In this document: positions 32,321-45,161 of the stretch, one piece after another
How positions within the stretch are numbered: position 1 is the stretch's first letter
How the letters are laid out: each line of letters starts with the position of its first letter
Origin: Carya illinoinensis
Taxonomy: Eukaryota; Streptophyta; Magnoliopsida; Fagales; Juglandaceae
Direction of reading: 5' to 3'
Assembly: GCF_018687715.1 (NCBI RefSeq)
Contig: NC_056765.1
Location: 17,018,501-17,082,500 of the forward strand
DNA length: 64,000 nucleotides
Program-made: the position numbers and the translations under genes
Notes under the pieces: model-generated
What the model was told of the DNA's origin: nothing
Database searches by the model: none
The model's input: the letters and a program-made list of their open reading frames with translations, nothing else

Positions 32321-35042
32321 CCTACTTTCATGTCCATGAAGAAGGAGGTTTCCATGTGGCTCTTGGTGGGGAGACGGAAAAGAGATCAAGAGTAGAGGGA
32401 GGAGGAGAGCAAAAGGTCAAGGGGGAGAGGAATGAGAGGGTATAAATTGGAAATACATGAAGACGATAAAGAACACGTACAAATGCCTCATAATCTCTAT
32501 TCATTTGCATGTACTGAAACCTCAAATGAATTACGAGTACGATTCAGAAACAGTTCTTAGTGCTTCGTCCGTTCACAAGATGTTAAAATGCACTTCCTCC
32601 TAGATTGGTAATCAAATTAATTAATGAATCCTACTTATAAGTCGGTTTAATTCTCTTGTAAATCAAATCCTATCATATCAAAAGCATGTATTCCAGACCT
32701 ATTTGTTTTATTCATTTAAAAAATCCTTTCGTTTTCCTAATGCCAGGTCAATATGTTGATGTGAAAATGTAAACGAGCCCATATTTAAGGCTGGGAGAAT
32801 GCACACAAAACTCTTTCAAACTATCATCGAATTCGTCTCAAGTAAACTTAATTTGGAAGTAATATCTACCCATTTGTAACTAAAACCTGGAATTAATTCT
32901 AAGTTTGATTCGGAAACAGTGCTCTGTCCTTGCACAGGAGGCTAGCATGCAGTTCCTCTTAGATTGGTAAGCGAATGAACAAGATATTTAATTTCCATAA
33001 TATTTATCTTATCTCTATGTAATTAAATTATCTATAAGTAGGAAGCAATCTTTGTTATTGAACCAAAATTGAGAATAGCAAAGATGTAGCCCTCAAAGTT
33101 TCTCTCCCTTATTTTCTCTAGATATTCTTCATTTCAATTTCTTTTATAGTTCGTAATTTCTTTCATTACTTGTAAATGAGAAAAAGAAATAAGGATTATC
33201 GTGCTCTGTTCATATAGAAGCTTTGGACCATATAACGAAGTCTTTGTAATGTATGGCAAAAGGAAATAATATAGAAGATCATGCCAAGCATGACCTTGCA
33301 ATGCAATGCAAACATGAGTGTCAACCGTCAGTTAATGAAATGTAAAGTGGATAGGAGAGTGGTTTAGTACAAGAAGAAGGCGTGAGTGAAGCTAAAATTT
33401 ATAATGGAAAGTATTCCTAAAAGGTCCAAACCTCATAAATTCATAGAACACTACAGATCAGAGGCATTCAAAGAGAAGAATGGCAAGGTTATTTCTCACG
33501 CTTCTCCCAGACTCCAATTTTTCATTCGGATCTTCCTTTCATTGTTGAAGTTGCAAACACTAAATCAGTAATTTGGTTATGCACTAGTGAAGACGAATAG
33601 CAAGAAATTGATATACTAAATAAACAATGGAGTTAAAAAGAGTACTAGTGATAACAAAAAACTCTAAAACCTAAAATCTTAATACATCCAAGTCTTACAA
33701 ACACACTAAACTCGTGAGGCAATGAAGGAAGTTATGAATCTCTCTATTCTTTTATGTTTGAGGAGGGGAATTGTGAAAGGACGGTCTTTTCATTGCTACT
33801 TATGTTCAGCGAATATCTTGTAGGTGTACCCGAGGTTTTGTCGGTTAGGCCCAACCTGGATTATAGTTCTGTTAAAAATATATATAGCTCTTCAAGTACT
33901 CAATCAAGTACTGCATCTATCAAGCGCACAAACTGGAAGTACTAGGCTGTTTCTTGTGGGGAATGCCAAACACTGGCCTGTTCGGATGTCCAAACCGGGA
34001 GTTAGAGTCCAAGGCTCAATTGATTAATTATTATGCTCAAGCATGACCAATTAGGTGTTGGGGAAGGGAGTAAACAAGATTTGTGTTTTTTTTTTTTTTT
34101 TCATTTTATTTTTCCTTTTCCAACATAGCTTCAATTTGGTATTCTTTAATCACCTTGTTTCCTTTCACCCAGTAATAAAGGGGGCACCCATAGTGGCACC
34201 CTTCCCCTTCTTTTGGGGTTTATGAACTAGCTATTACTTCATGAGTAATGCTACTTACAGAGTCCTAAGATACGCAAGCTCCACATACTCATTTTGAATA
34301 AAAAACAGAATCTATCATAAAAAAGTGATTTACCCATATGGGTCCCATGTTTATTTACTTTTTTCGAACGAACTACGCGAGATTTGCTTACTCTAAGACT
34401 GCAAATATCATTTTTTTACTTCATAAGCCTTGATGGTTTGCCTTTAATGACCAGTCAGGAGTTCCACTAAAAGATGCTATTTACATAGCCCCTCCCCCCT
34501 TTGGATCAGCGATTTGCACCATAAACATGATCTCTCTCTCAATGTGTCGGTTCTCTAGTTCTGGCACTTAGACTGTGAAATATGTGAGTGTTGCTTTGGT
34601 ATTACCATGTAGCACACTCCACCATTGATACGAGAGGATTTTGGATGAACAACGACAATGGAGAATCTATGAAACAACTGCACTAGATCTACAATTTGCC
34701 AACGAGATAAGATCGTTTCCATTGTGTATTCTGATCTAGTATTTCTAACATACCCTGAAAATGAAATAGTAATTTTGTAGAGAGAAGGATGCTTAGATGT
34801 GTATATATCACGTTTCCTGGCAGTCAAACTTTGGTTTTTGTTGTGAGCTTGATGATGAAAGTGCAAGGGAACTAGCTAGTTAGCATTTTCATTTAATTTA
34901 TTTTTTCCCACAATTGTCATGTCGATGCATTTGTAGGTTGAGGACAAATGCTTCCAAATTTGCAGGTGTACCGACTATATTATTGTTTTGCTAGATAAAA
35001 ATTTTGGATCAGAGAATAAGGATTATGGAGGTTGTCCCTTTG
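32321..35042. other. Low-content stretch with a diverged repeat pair and a possible MITE
   Basis: No gene is supported. aattacgagtacgattcagaaacag... (about 32530-32615) and aattctaagtttgattcggaaacag... (about 32893-32975) are diverged copies, both ending in tcctcytagattggtaa. A T-run lies at 34086-34101. The segment 34238-34420 starts gagtaatgctacttacagag and ends near ctgcaaatatcatt, MITE-like. Short frames here lack recognisable motifs. Confidence 0.4.
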
Positions 35043-35288
35043 TTTAATGTTGGAGTATAGCATCACATATAAAAACATGGAATTAAAGTCTAAAGAAGAA
35101 AAGGTCAAGGCAAAAGTAGACAATATACCTTAGTTATTTTCTATTATCTTGATTTTCAGTATAAATAGATCTAAATACAATGATCAGTTTACTTAATTCA
35201 TTCAGTACAATTCCTTTCAGATAGATTACATTCACCATCTTCTCTATTTTCATTTTTTTTTCATTTCCAGTTAATGAAACTCTCAACA

Positions 35289-35592
35289 TGGTATTAGAGA
35301 GAGGTTTTGCAATAGTTTTGGGAAATTCCCTAATTTCGTAGAAGTCCAAAAAGCAGGCCACAATTAGTTGATTCTCTGCTGAAGCAGAGTATCGAGCTCT
35401 TGCAACTACAACATGTGAGGTGCAATGGTTAGTCGATGCCTTGCAGGACTTGCAGATTAATCTCAAGTTGTTTTACATTTCCTCTCGGCTACAGTTGGCA
35501 GATATACTGACCAAGCCACTGGGTTCATTGCCTTTTCATCACACTCTCCACAAGATGAACATTCTCAATATTCATGTTCATCTTGAGGGGGG
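35289..35592 (+). pseudogene. RNase H fragment, internal segment 1
   Basis: Reads FSAEAEYRALATTTCEVQWL, then LFYISSRLQLADILTKPLGS. Compared with segment 2 it lacks about 135 bases containing the YTDSKSTMSIAT block. Confidence 0.8.
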
Positions 35593-35832
35593 TGTTGGAG
35601 TATAGCATCACATATAGAAAACATGGAATTAAAGTCTAAAGAAGAAAAGGCCAAGGCAAAAGTAGACAATATACCTTAGTTATTTTATGTTATCTTGATT
35701 TTTAGTATAAATAGATGTAAATACAATGATCAGTTTACTTAATTCATTGAGTACAATTCCTTTTAGATAGATTACGTTGATCATCTTTTCTGTTTTCATT
35801 TTTCTCATTTCCAATATATGAAACTCTTGACA

Positions 35833-36271
35833 TGGTATTAAAGACAGGCTTGGCAATATTTTTGGGCAATTTGCTAATTTCATGGAAGTCCAAATAACTG
35901 GCCACAATTAGTCGATCCTCTGCTGAAGTAGAGTATCAAGCTCTTGCGGCTACAACATGTGAGGTGCAATGGTTAGTCTATGCATTGCAAGACTTGCAGA
36001 TCAATCATCAACAGCCCACAACTCTATACACAGATAGCAAATCAACAATGTCTATTGCCACCAAATCAGTTTAGTATGAAAGAACTAAGCACATACAAAT
36101 TGACTGTCACTTGGTTCGAGAGAAATTGCAAGAGAAGCTTACCAAGCTGTTTTACATTCCTTCTCGGCTACAGTTGGCAGATATACTCACCAAGCCACTG
36201 GGTTCATTGCCTTTTCATCACACTCTCCACATGATGAACATTCTCAATATTCATGTTCATCTTGAGAGGGG
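35833..36271 (+). pseudogene. RNase H fragment, internal segment 2
   Basis: A fuller version: SAEVEYQALAATTCEVQWL, TTLYTDSKSTMSIATKSV, a stop, YERTKHIQIDCHLVREKL, LADILTKPLGSLPFHH. The catalytic Glu and the DSK Asp are visible. The rest of gag-pol is absent, and translation is blocked by stops. Confidence 0.82.
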
Positions 36272-36691
36272 TGTTGGAGTATAGCATCGCATATAGAAAA
36301 CATGGAATTAAAGTCCAAACAAGAAACGGCCAAGGCTAAAGTAGACAATATACCTTAGTTATTTTTTGTTATCTTGATTTTCAGTATAAATAGATGTAAA
36401 TACAATGATCAGTTTACTTAATTCATTCAGTACAATTCCTTTAAGATAGATTAAGTTCATCATCTTCTTTGTTTTCACTTTTTTCATTTCCAGTTTATGA
36501 AACTCTTGACATTTAATAAAAATTCTTCCACATCCTTATAATATCTATTTCTAACTATAATTTAAATGCAGGTGTATTATGTCCTGTGTCTTTACTAGCT
36601 TAGAACTTCACTTATCTGTTTGAGCATATATAATTGGATACAGCGATATCTTGATCTTTGAGATATATTAAATATAAATTAAATTATTTTG

Positions 36692-36693
<2 letters not shown>

Positions 36694-36776
<83 letters not shown>
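36694..36776. repeat. (CT)41 microsatellite
   Basis: An uninterrupted CT run of about 83 bases. Confidence 0.97.
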
Positions 36777-36778
<2 letters not shown>

Positions 36779-36902
36779 TGTCAAAAAATTAAATACGGTA
36801 TCACTGAGTAAGCTTAGCATGTGTATTTATGCCTATGTGATGATACTATCTAAGTAAATTAGTTATACAAATATAAAAATAAACTTTAAAAGTGTTGTTA
36901 TT

Positions 36903-37220
36903 TTGAGTTGGATTTTTTCCCGAGGGTTATATTCAATGTTGTTGCAGCATGGGGCATTTTATAACAATTTTTTAGAATGGTTATGGAGCTTCGTAGCTGA
37001 GAGGAGCCTTAAAATTGCACTTTATAATGAACAGAAAAGTTTATTTGTGTGGTGGATCCAGTTCTTTGAGCCAGAGATGATTAGCAAAAGTGAATGTTTA
37101 GCAGATGTGGTTCTTGAGTTTGCGGCAGAGAATGGCATTGCAATGAAATCACACTATGAATTATGGACATATAAAAGTGGATTGCGGTTGATACATATAT
37201 ACATGAAGGCTATGAAATGA
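36903..37220 (+). CDS. Unrecognised 105-residue open frame
   Basis: MSWIFSRGLYSMLLQHGAFY start, rich in Trp and aromatic residues (FLEWLWSFVAERS, LFVWWIQFFEPEM), with a more polar second half (SECLADVVLEFAAENGIAM). The composition is unlike random AT-rich sequence and the frame is longer than its surroundings. I cannot assign a family. It could be a single exon left from a host gene, or chance. No promoter or splice partners are evident. Confidence 0.25.
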   Translation: MSWIFSRGLYSMLLQHGAFYNNFLEWLWSFVAERSLKIALYNEQKSLFVWWIQFFEPEMISKSECLADVVLEFAAENGIAMKSHYELWTYKSGLRLIHIYMKAMK

Positions 37221-37950
37221 TCTTTACCATAAGGAAAAGTCATGGAGCAAGATAGTGAGCTGTCCCTACTCTGGAGGAAGTTGACTATAATCACAAGGAA
37301 CCATTTCTTTTTTTTTTCTTTTTTTAATTTTATTTTTATAACAACATGTCAATACAACTTAATTCAAGTATATCTAACGAAATCAAAACTCAAACTTACT
37401 ACATTTCCACTGCCTCTGACCCAACAAAAAGAAAAACAAATACCCAGTCCCACCCATAAAAAGCCTTTGTAACAATTGACATGCATTAATAAAGATCTTA
37501 AAGACTTGGCAACTGTAATTTAAAGTAACGCAAACAACTGGGTACAATGAGTGGGGACTCCACTCTCCAGGCATGCATTCAATGGATAAAACCCCAAACA
37601 TATCTAATCTCAATCCCAATCCCAATCCCATTCCCCCCCAATCCCAATAAAGAACTTGATGTTGTCAAGTGAGAAAAATGTGATCCTGAGCATGATAGAA
37701 ACTTACTGCTAAGATGTTGGCAATCTCATTATGTACCTGGCCTCCATTTTAAACAATCCACCAACTTCCACAAAAATTAGGAGTGAGATTGGGATCGCAA
37801 AGATCTACGGCATCCTTCAACTTGTGGAAACCGTGACATAAAGGGCATTATCATGTCAGGTGGACAGCTAGAAGAGTAGCTGGCAAACCGAACATTCAAT
37901 CGGTAGTCATGAACCGTGAGCCCTATATAATGGAAAGTAATTCAGCGTTG
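37221..37950. other. Intergenic stretch
   Basis: Nothing coding is supported. There is a short caatccc tandem repeat at 37609-37645. Confidence 0.4.
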
Positions 37951-37955
37951 TTTAA

Positions 37956-38832
37956 TGAAATTCTCCAAATACTCCTGTAAAACTACGAAATTGTCTATTA
38001 ATTTTCTTGAATAAATTGGTTAGATCCCAATATTATTATTATTATTAAACGAATCAGATATTTAAAGAAAATAAACAAACTTATATAACACAACGATTAG
38101 TTACAAAGGAAAACTGTTTAAAGAACTCTTTAAAGGTAAAACCCTACAGAGCAACCAAACTCAAGAAAGTCAATCTTATTATTTGAAAATCAATTATAAG
38201 TAATTATCAATTACAAGACCTTTGTAACTTGACTCTCTTACTTGTCCAGACAAATGAACCATTTGTCTTCTACTGTAGTAGTAGCCAGAACCTCTGGCTA
38301 TCTTCAAACTATTGACTTCCCTCCTGAAACTCTAGTGGCTGAAATCCAATCAAAGATCTTTCACATTTGAAGCACGATCACACTTAAAGAGAGATTACAA
38401 ATATGAAAATTCACTAAATAATTTTTTCACCAAAATATGCACTAGAAAGTGCTCTAGAAAATATATAGATCTGAATCTCTATAGATCTTAACCAATAGGA
38501 TCTCTTAAATAAACAATCTGGAAAGAGTTCCAGTTGAAGTAGGATTTTTCTGAGCGAAGATATCTCCTGACGAATTGCTGACATTCCGTGATAACTATCT
38601 TCCACAGTGACTGATTTTGTTCGGCTTCTGTTATGGATAATTACAGATCCCCATGGACTCGATTTTTACCTAAATGACTTATCTAAACAACTTCTAAGAT
38701 TTTTAGATAAACTCAATGTTGTTTAGAGATAAAGTCGATAATTATTTTACATTCATCCAAAAATTACAAATATAATGATAAGATAAACCTTATCATTTAG
38801 TCATCTAATCCTACCCAATTTTTACCTTTACA
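37956..38832 (-). repeat. Left (3') LTR of copia element 2, 877 bases
   Basis: Full-length copy, including a central 440 bases absent from the right LTR. It shares the blocks gttcggcttctgttatggat and tacctaaatgacttatctaa with the other copy. Confidence 0.9.
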
Positions 38833-40830
38833 ATCTCCCCCTTTGGCAAATTGGTGACAAAATCAGCTTGATAAATGTAATATAAAACCTGTCAAAAACA
38901 CAAACAACGAACCAAGAAACCAAGTAGAAATTACAAACAAATAATCAAGAATAAAAGCTTATGTCCAGCAAAAATAAACTTTCTCCCCTTCAATATTATT
39001 CAACTCCCCCTTAACGAATTCATTTAAGCAAGTTCATTAAAATCCCCCTCAATAACACACTTACTGAAACTCCCCCTAAATTTCACAATACTAAAATATT
39101 TTAACATATTTCAATTTGTTCTTCCAATACTCCCCCTTTTTGTCATGAATCTAACAATACTCATAAGAGAATAAATATTATTTATGTGTGTCGAGACGAA
39201 AGACATGATGAACAACTCTCATGTGTCTCAACTTTTCATAGATTAAATGCACCTGATGTATAGGTATGAATGTATGTCAAACAATGAGCAAATGATTGAG
39301 ACAAAAAAGCAAACACTTGGTATGCACTGGGATAAAACTGAACTGTATAATCACATAATGCACTAAAAATCGTCATCAATACATGCATAAAATCGAACCA
39401 TATGAGCATATATTTCAAATTTTAAGATATTCTAGTCCTAACATCTAAACAAAAATCAAAATCTCAATCTCCATATATGTAGGTACCGAAACTTAAAATT
39501 GGAAGGAGATAATGATTTGAATAAATTCAAAATCTTACCGTGATGGAGAATCTTTAGTCAACAAACTTCGGACCAAGTATTTCTCCCAAGAAAATTGAAT
39601 GAGATGTGGATGAGATAAGGAGAGCTAGGGCTTGTGTATAAAGAGTGCCATGTGTTTAGATGAGTTCCCGTGCAAGTGAAGGGGTAATTATGTCGGGGGG
39701 CTGGGCGCATCTTTGTGATTGAAATCACTTAAACCATGCATGTGCTTTGTGCCTTAGAGTCCCACTAGAACTTATGCCAATAGACCAGAAATCAAGTTCC
39801 AGACTTCTACTTTAGAATCACAAATACTCAATACTGACCCAATCACAAAATATATTTTATATTTTTATCACTTTATTTATTTTATTTTAAATAAAATAAT
39901 AAATTAAAAAATTAAAAAAAACTAAAAAATGAATATTTTTCTTATATATATAAACAATGAGGAAAATAACATGTTTTGATGCATCTCAATTCAAACGTGG
40001 TGTCACTCACAAAACAAATTAATTAGAGTACACTCTCTTATTTGCAACAATTATCATGGATGTTCACTCGTCATAAGATCATTAATGTCAAAGCTCATGT
40101 GAGTGTGTGATGGAGTAAACTTATACCATAGCATTTATTAGTAATATATATTTTTTATTCTTCAATATATTTATGGTACTATTATTGAGAGTATTTTCTT
40201 CTTATGGATGCTCACAAGAGTTCATTACTCACCTTAAAAATCAAACTTTATGCTAGGGCCTAGATACATGAGCATCTCCTCCAAACACTAGTTTGCATAA
40301 CCTTCTCCATTTTTATATCAATTTTTGTTGCTTATCTTTTTCCATAATGATAAGAGCAACGATTCTTTCTATAAGAACTTAGTGAAATAGATCCGTGTAG
40401 GGTGTTAATCTTTTTCTGAATAATTTAACACCAACTTTTTCTCTATAGATCAACTCTTTGTGTTTGGCAATGGGAGAACTATTTATTAATGTACTAGGTT
40501 CAATTAGTATTAGTCAATTCAAGGCATGAACTCCCTCTATGATGAGCATCAAGATAAACTTCGATTATAATATGCATATATATATATAAGTACCTCACAG
40601 TACTTTGTAAATAAACTTTGTCACGATAATCCATAGTGTTAATATGCACAATGTAGAGAGATGTATAGGTACAAGAATTTATTAAGTGAGCACACAAGTT
40701 CTCAAATTTTGACACGGGAAAAAATAATATATTTTTCTTATTTAAAACAGAAAAACAAAAACATAAAAGCAAAACAAAACAAAATGCAATAATAAAAAGA
40801 ATGCAGAAACATGCAAGGAGTCCTATCAAT
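38833..40830. other. Non-coding internal region of copia element 2 with repeated pyrimidine tracts
   Basis: From 38833 to 39145 there are at least six tracts of the type tctccccctt, actccccctta, aatccccctc, aactccccctaaa, tactccccctttttg, which are PPT-like on the element strand. The rest is AT-rich with no recognisable coding sequence. Confidence 0.6.
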
Positions 40831-40834
40831 TAAT

Positions 40835-43800
40835 GTGACATGACATCTTCTCTGACCATCCACTTTGCTTTAAATTTTGGTCTATTCTTTTCATCAACAT
40901 AACTTTGTATGATCTTTTCTTTATTTTGAAAGCAAAAATCTGCTAGTTTATCAAGTTTGAGACTTAACAAGTTGATTTGTTGACTCATATCACAAACTTG
41001 ACTCTCTAGATTCTTCCCTTTAGTTTTTGGGTTTCTTTCACTTTAATTTTATGCACTTTATTCAAGCTAAAGCAATATGGCTTTATATGACCAACAACAC
41101 CACAATGATGACAGTATGAATAAACTTACTTTGAATCAGCCTTTTTGAGGTTGATTTTCCACGAGGTTTTCTAAAAATATTTGACTTTGAAGCGACTTCT
41201 TTTGGATCATCCACAACTTGGCTTCTTTTGACAAAGACAATACCCTTAGAGGTAGTGGCAGCGGATGATGACATTGTAAGCTCTTTGTCTTGGAAAGTTG
41301 TGTATCCTAGGTCAAATCTTTCACAACTCAACTTCTGAAAACTCAACATCTCATCTAATTTATGTATTGCTATTTTTTGCTTGTGTGATGCTCCCAACTC
41401 CCAAGTATGGACACGTGAAAATTGAGGCGTCTGGATGATGACAACATGGGTCATGCATCACATCGCCAAGTGTCAAGTGTATGTACATGCAACATGTGTA
41501 CAACAAAACAACACAACGGATAATTAAAATCAGTCAACTAAGTACCAGAATTGTTAAAATACAAACTCACTTAAATACAAGCGTAACAAAAATGTTACAA
41601 ATATCCAGTAACAACATCATAAAAATCCAAAATACATAATTAAAAAGCAGGGAACTAATTCCCAATAAAATCAAGCAAAAACCACCAATTTACTCATTCG
41701 ACGAAGTTGCCTCCTTGGGCTCAACTTCTTCGTCATCTGCATCAAAATCTATGATACCAAGAAATGGTATCACAGGTAAGCAATAATCCAAATAAACCAC
41801 GAGATAAAAATACATTTATGCAATAACAAAATGCATGAACATAATACCATATGCATGAGACCCAAAATTATCATTTCTCAAAAATAAGTAATTTTCCACG
41901 CAGGCCAAAAATTCCATTTGGCCCAAAAATCCAATCCATTAAAACACATCCGCCATTTTTCCAGAAAATGGCCCAACATAAAATACATTAATCACATCTC
42001 ACTATTTTTTGAGAAAATGACCCACATATCCAATTTGAATCCGTATGCACCATAATCTCCCCTAAAGACCATCCGCACACTCTGGCTCCTTTCACCACAC
42101 CATAGGTAACAACCATGCGTGTGACTTCGTAACAAGCGATGCCTAGTTCCATACCCAGCGTGTTCGTAGCCAAATATCCTCTAGCCCCTGCCAGCAGAGG
42201 AGCCATGAAGTCGGCATAAGAGCGTTACCATCTCGTCCGATCTCGTTGTCACCTAGCGACAACCCATAGACGTTACTCAGTCTATTCCACTCCCAAGTGA
42301 CTAGACGAGCTTCACCGAGATAATGCTCCATCACGCTTTGGGGTCGTGATACACACGCACCTAAAAATCTATTTTACATATAAAAATCCAGTTTTCATTC
42401 TTGCTCATAAATATGCATGCAATTATGCAATATAATGACATGACACAAGAACGACCAACAGCCAATAAATCCCAACATCAAGCAATCACACAAACTCTGT
42501 TCACCATTCCAACCAACCCTCAACTCCTCGAACTCAGCCCGACACAACCAACTAATTTTACAAAATATTTGTTAAAACAAAAATATATTTAAAGGCAATA
42601 AAATCTGTAAGTAGAAGCGCACGAACACCTAATTTAACGTCAAAACCTAGCTCAAAAATAAATTTCCAAAATTTACAATTTTTGGGACGGAAATGGATTT
42701 CGAAAACAAGTAAATTTTAAAGGGATATTTTCATCATAAAATGTTGATTTACTGAAATAAAAATCTAGATGATGATGGCTAGGAAAATGAGGTTGACGGC
42801 AAGAGCAAAATAATCAAGAAAACCCAAAGTGAAGCTCACGGCGTGGGGTCAAAACAGGGGCACGGGTTTGGCTACAATAGAGCACAAAAAGGGGCCACAC
42901 AACTGGAAATGAAAAGGAATAAACCACAAGCTTGAATCATGAAAATGCTAGAGGAAACCGAGCATGAAAGTGGGGCCAAAAACAGAGCATGACCCACGGA
43001 TTCACCTGCAAAAACCAGCAAAAACAGAGGAACAAATATAAATGCAAGAGAGAATAGGTAATGCATGGTTTAACAGCAAAGAGAAAAAGAAAGTTTGGAG
43101 ATGAAAATGCAAGCTAATACCCAAATGAAATGGAGAAGGACTTCGGCACAATGGTTGAAGATGAAGCAGAAAATTTTCCAATGTAGGAGAAGAACAGCCG
43201 GCGCAACAGGAGAAGAAGAAAAGGAGAGAAAACAAAAGAAATGAAGAGAAGAAGAAGCAACAGCAGCAGCCAAAATAGACGAGAAAAAGAACGAAAATGA
43301 ATGGGAAAAGAAGGGGAAGAAGTGGATAGCGCTAGAGGAGAAAGAAAGAAGAAGTCAAGCCCTAAGAGCTTAAAGCCAAAATGACGCCGTATTGCAAAGG
43401 AGAGAGGGCTGGGTTTCAAGGCTCACGGGCTGAGCCGGAGAATGAAGGGAATTTTGGCCCAAAAACAAAAGAGAAATCCACTAAACTAAGCCCAAACCGA
43501 AATCAAAGATTTAAGAAAGGAAAAATGCACAATAAAATAAATAAAAGCTAAATAAAAATAGTACAACTCACAATTAATAAAATAAAATTTTTAAAGCCCA
43601 AAAATAAAATAAAATAAATTAAAGCAAAGAGCAATTTAAATGTAAAATAATAATTAATATCAATAAAGCATTTTAAAATATTTTGCATAACTTAAAAATC
43701 ATAAAATAAATCCAACGAATAACATATTAAATTTAAAATAAGAGAACTATTATTGATAATAAATTAAATAATTATTCATTAAAAATGCACCTAAAAATGG

Positions 43801-45106
43801 GGTATAGCTTACACATATGAAACTTTTCCAATTTTTTTTTCTAGTTCAGCCTTTTGATCCTTTAATCTGGATACTTCAATACCATAAATTTTTAATACCT
43901 CAAAAAGATTGTTTTTCACATTCTCTACAGCAGTAAATCTGTTGTACAGTTTCTTGTTGAGTTTCTTTAATTTATTCACTTCTTCACACACATCATCGTA
44001 TGCTTCCTGTAAACTTAATTATTGGTTAGTATCAATAAGTGATACATCTGAATTACTATAATCACAACCACTTTTAGATTTTGTTAAAGCAATCTCAGGA
44101 AAATCATTCACAATAGTAGAAAAAGTTATAAAAGATTTTTCATCATTAGTGATGAGCTTAAACTTTCAAAATCTAAACTGTCATTAAGTATGACATTTAA
44201 TGTTTTTCCTTTACTTTTCTTGAAATTTGGAAATTCAATTTTTATGTTACCATAACCAAAACATTCATAACACTTTACTTTATTATGATTATCAGATTTT
44301 TCTTTATTCCATTTTTCATAATAATTTTTCTTTGCAAAAAATTCTTTAACTCTTTATTTCTTTTCACTAGACTTTTTATTAGATGTGAATTTTCTGAACT
44401 TTCTTACTATGAGATATATATTTTCATTGTTAAAATTTACTTCATTAGAAAAATCATCTTGATCCTCTTTAACTATTTTGAAAGCAATGGAGTTACATTT
44501 TCTTATTTGAGGAAGTGATGATTCATACATTTGTAAGGAACCGACCAGTTCTTCAACCTTTATTGTATCTAAATCCTTACTTTCCTCAATGGCAATAACC
44601 TTAGGCTGAAATCTTTCAGGTAGAGACATCAAAATCTTCCTCACAGCCTTTGAATCCTCCATCTTTTCACCGAGATTAAATCTGGAATTCACAATATCAT
44701 TCAGTTTAGCATAAAAATCATTAAAACTCTCATTTTTCAACATTTTAATCTCTTCAAATTTTGAGATTAGCATTTGTAATTTTAAATTTTTTACTATTCT
44801 TGTGCCTTCATGTATAACCTTCAAAATATCCCAAAATTCTTTAGCAATTTCACACATAGAGATTCTTTTAAATTCTTCGGGGGATACCGCCATGAAAATA
44901 GCATTAAGTCATTTGGTATTCCAATTGCAATTGCTGATTTCATCCTTTGTCCAAGCATCTATAGATGTCTCGAGTTTAATCTATTCTCGTTCAACCAAAT
45001 GCAATACACGTTCATCCAAAAACTTGAGAAAAGCCCTAATATGAACTTTCCAATAAGAATAGTTTTCCCCATCGAAATATGATGGAACATATAATGACGT
45101 CGACAT
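40835..45106 (-). pseudogene. copia gag (UBN2 and zinc knuckle), split by a solo LTR
   Basis: The start MSTSLYVPSYFDGENYSYWK is at 45106. A stop and frameshift precede the UBN2 domain at 44354-44893 (CEIAKEFWDILKVIHEGT, LKLQMLISKFEEIKM, ILMSLPERFQPKVIAIEES). A Lys/Glu coiled coil follows at 43809-43991. After the solo LTR the frame resumes with AIHKLDEMLSFQKLSCERFD and a zinc knuckle CHHCGVVGHIKPYC with all CCHC ligands (about 41068-41112). The tail ends near 40835. It is multiply broken. Downstream pol is absent rather than decayed. Confidence 0.82.
41384..43806 (-). mobile_element. Solo LTR of the gypsy element 2 family
   Basis: Starts tgtgatgctcccaactccca, collinear with the element-2 LTR for 2.4 kb, including hairpins (41950-42010), the tctggctcc/accataggtaacaacc block and a GA-rich block (43180-43350). 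No internal region or second LTR. It is flanked by gcttg (41379-41383) and gctta (43807-43811), a one-mismatch 5-base duplication. The far end reads ggggtata instead of ggggtatcaca. Confidence 0.82.
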
Positions 45107-45161
45107 AATTTACAAGAGCACAGATCACACTCGAATGAGTGAATCACGCACTGATGCCAAT

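Larger units (their letters stand above)
35048..36511 (+). mobile_element. Tandem miniature copia derivative with three LTRs (TRIM/SMART-like)
   Basis: Three 240-base direct repeats (35048-35288, 35593-35832, 36272-36511) start tgttggagtatagcatc and end in ...aca. Between them are two internal segments of 304 and 439 bases. Each begins with a primer-site-like tggtattaragassag and ends with a purine run (cttgaggggggtg). The whole array is flanked by tttaa (35043-35047 and 36512-36516). The interior carries only the end of copia RNase H. It is an internally deleted copia that has become a tandem array sharing LTRs. Confidence 0.9.

Noticed and set aside
43002..43419. Hydrophobic and Ser/Leu-rich frames on the minus strand
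   Set aside because: GA-rich part of a solo LTR read in antisense.
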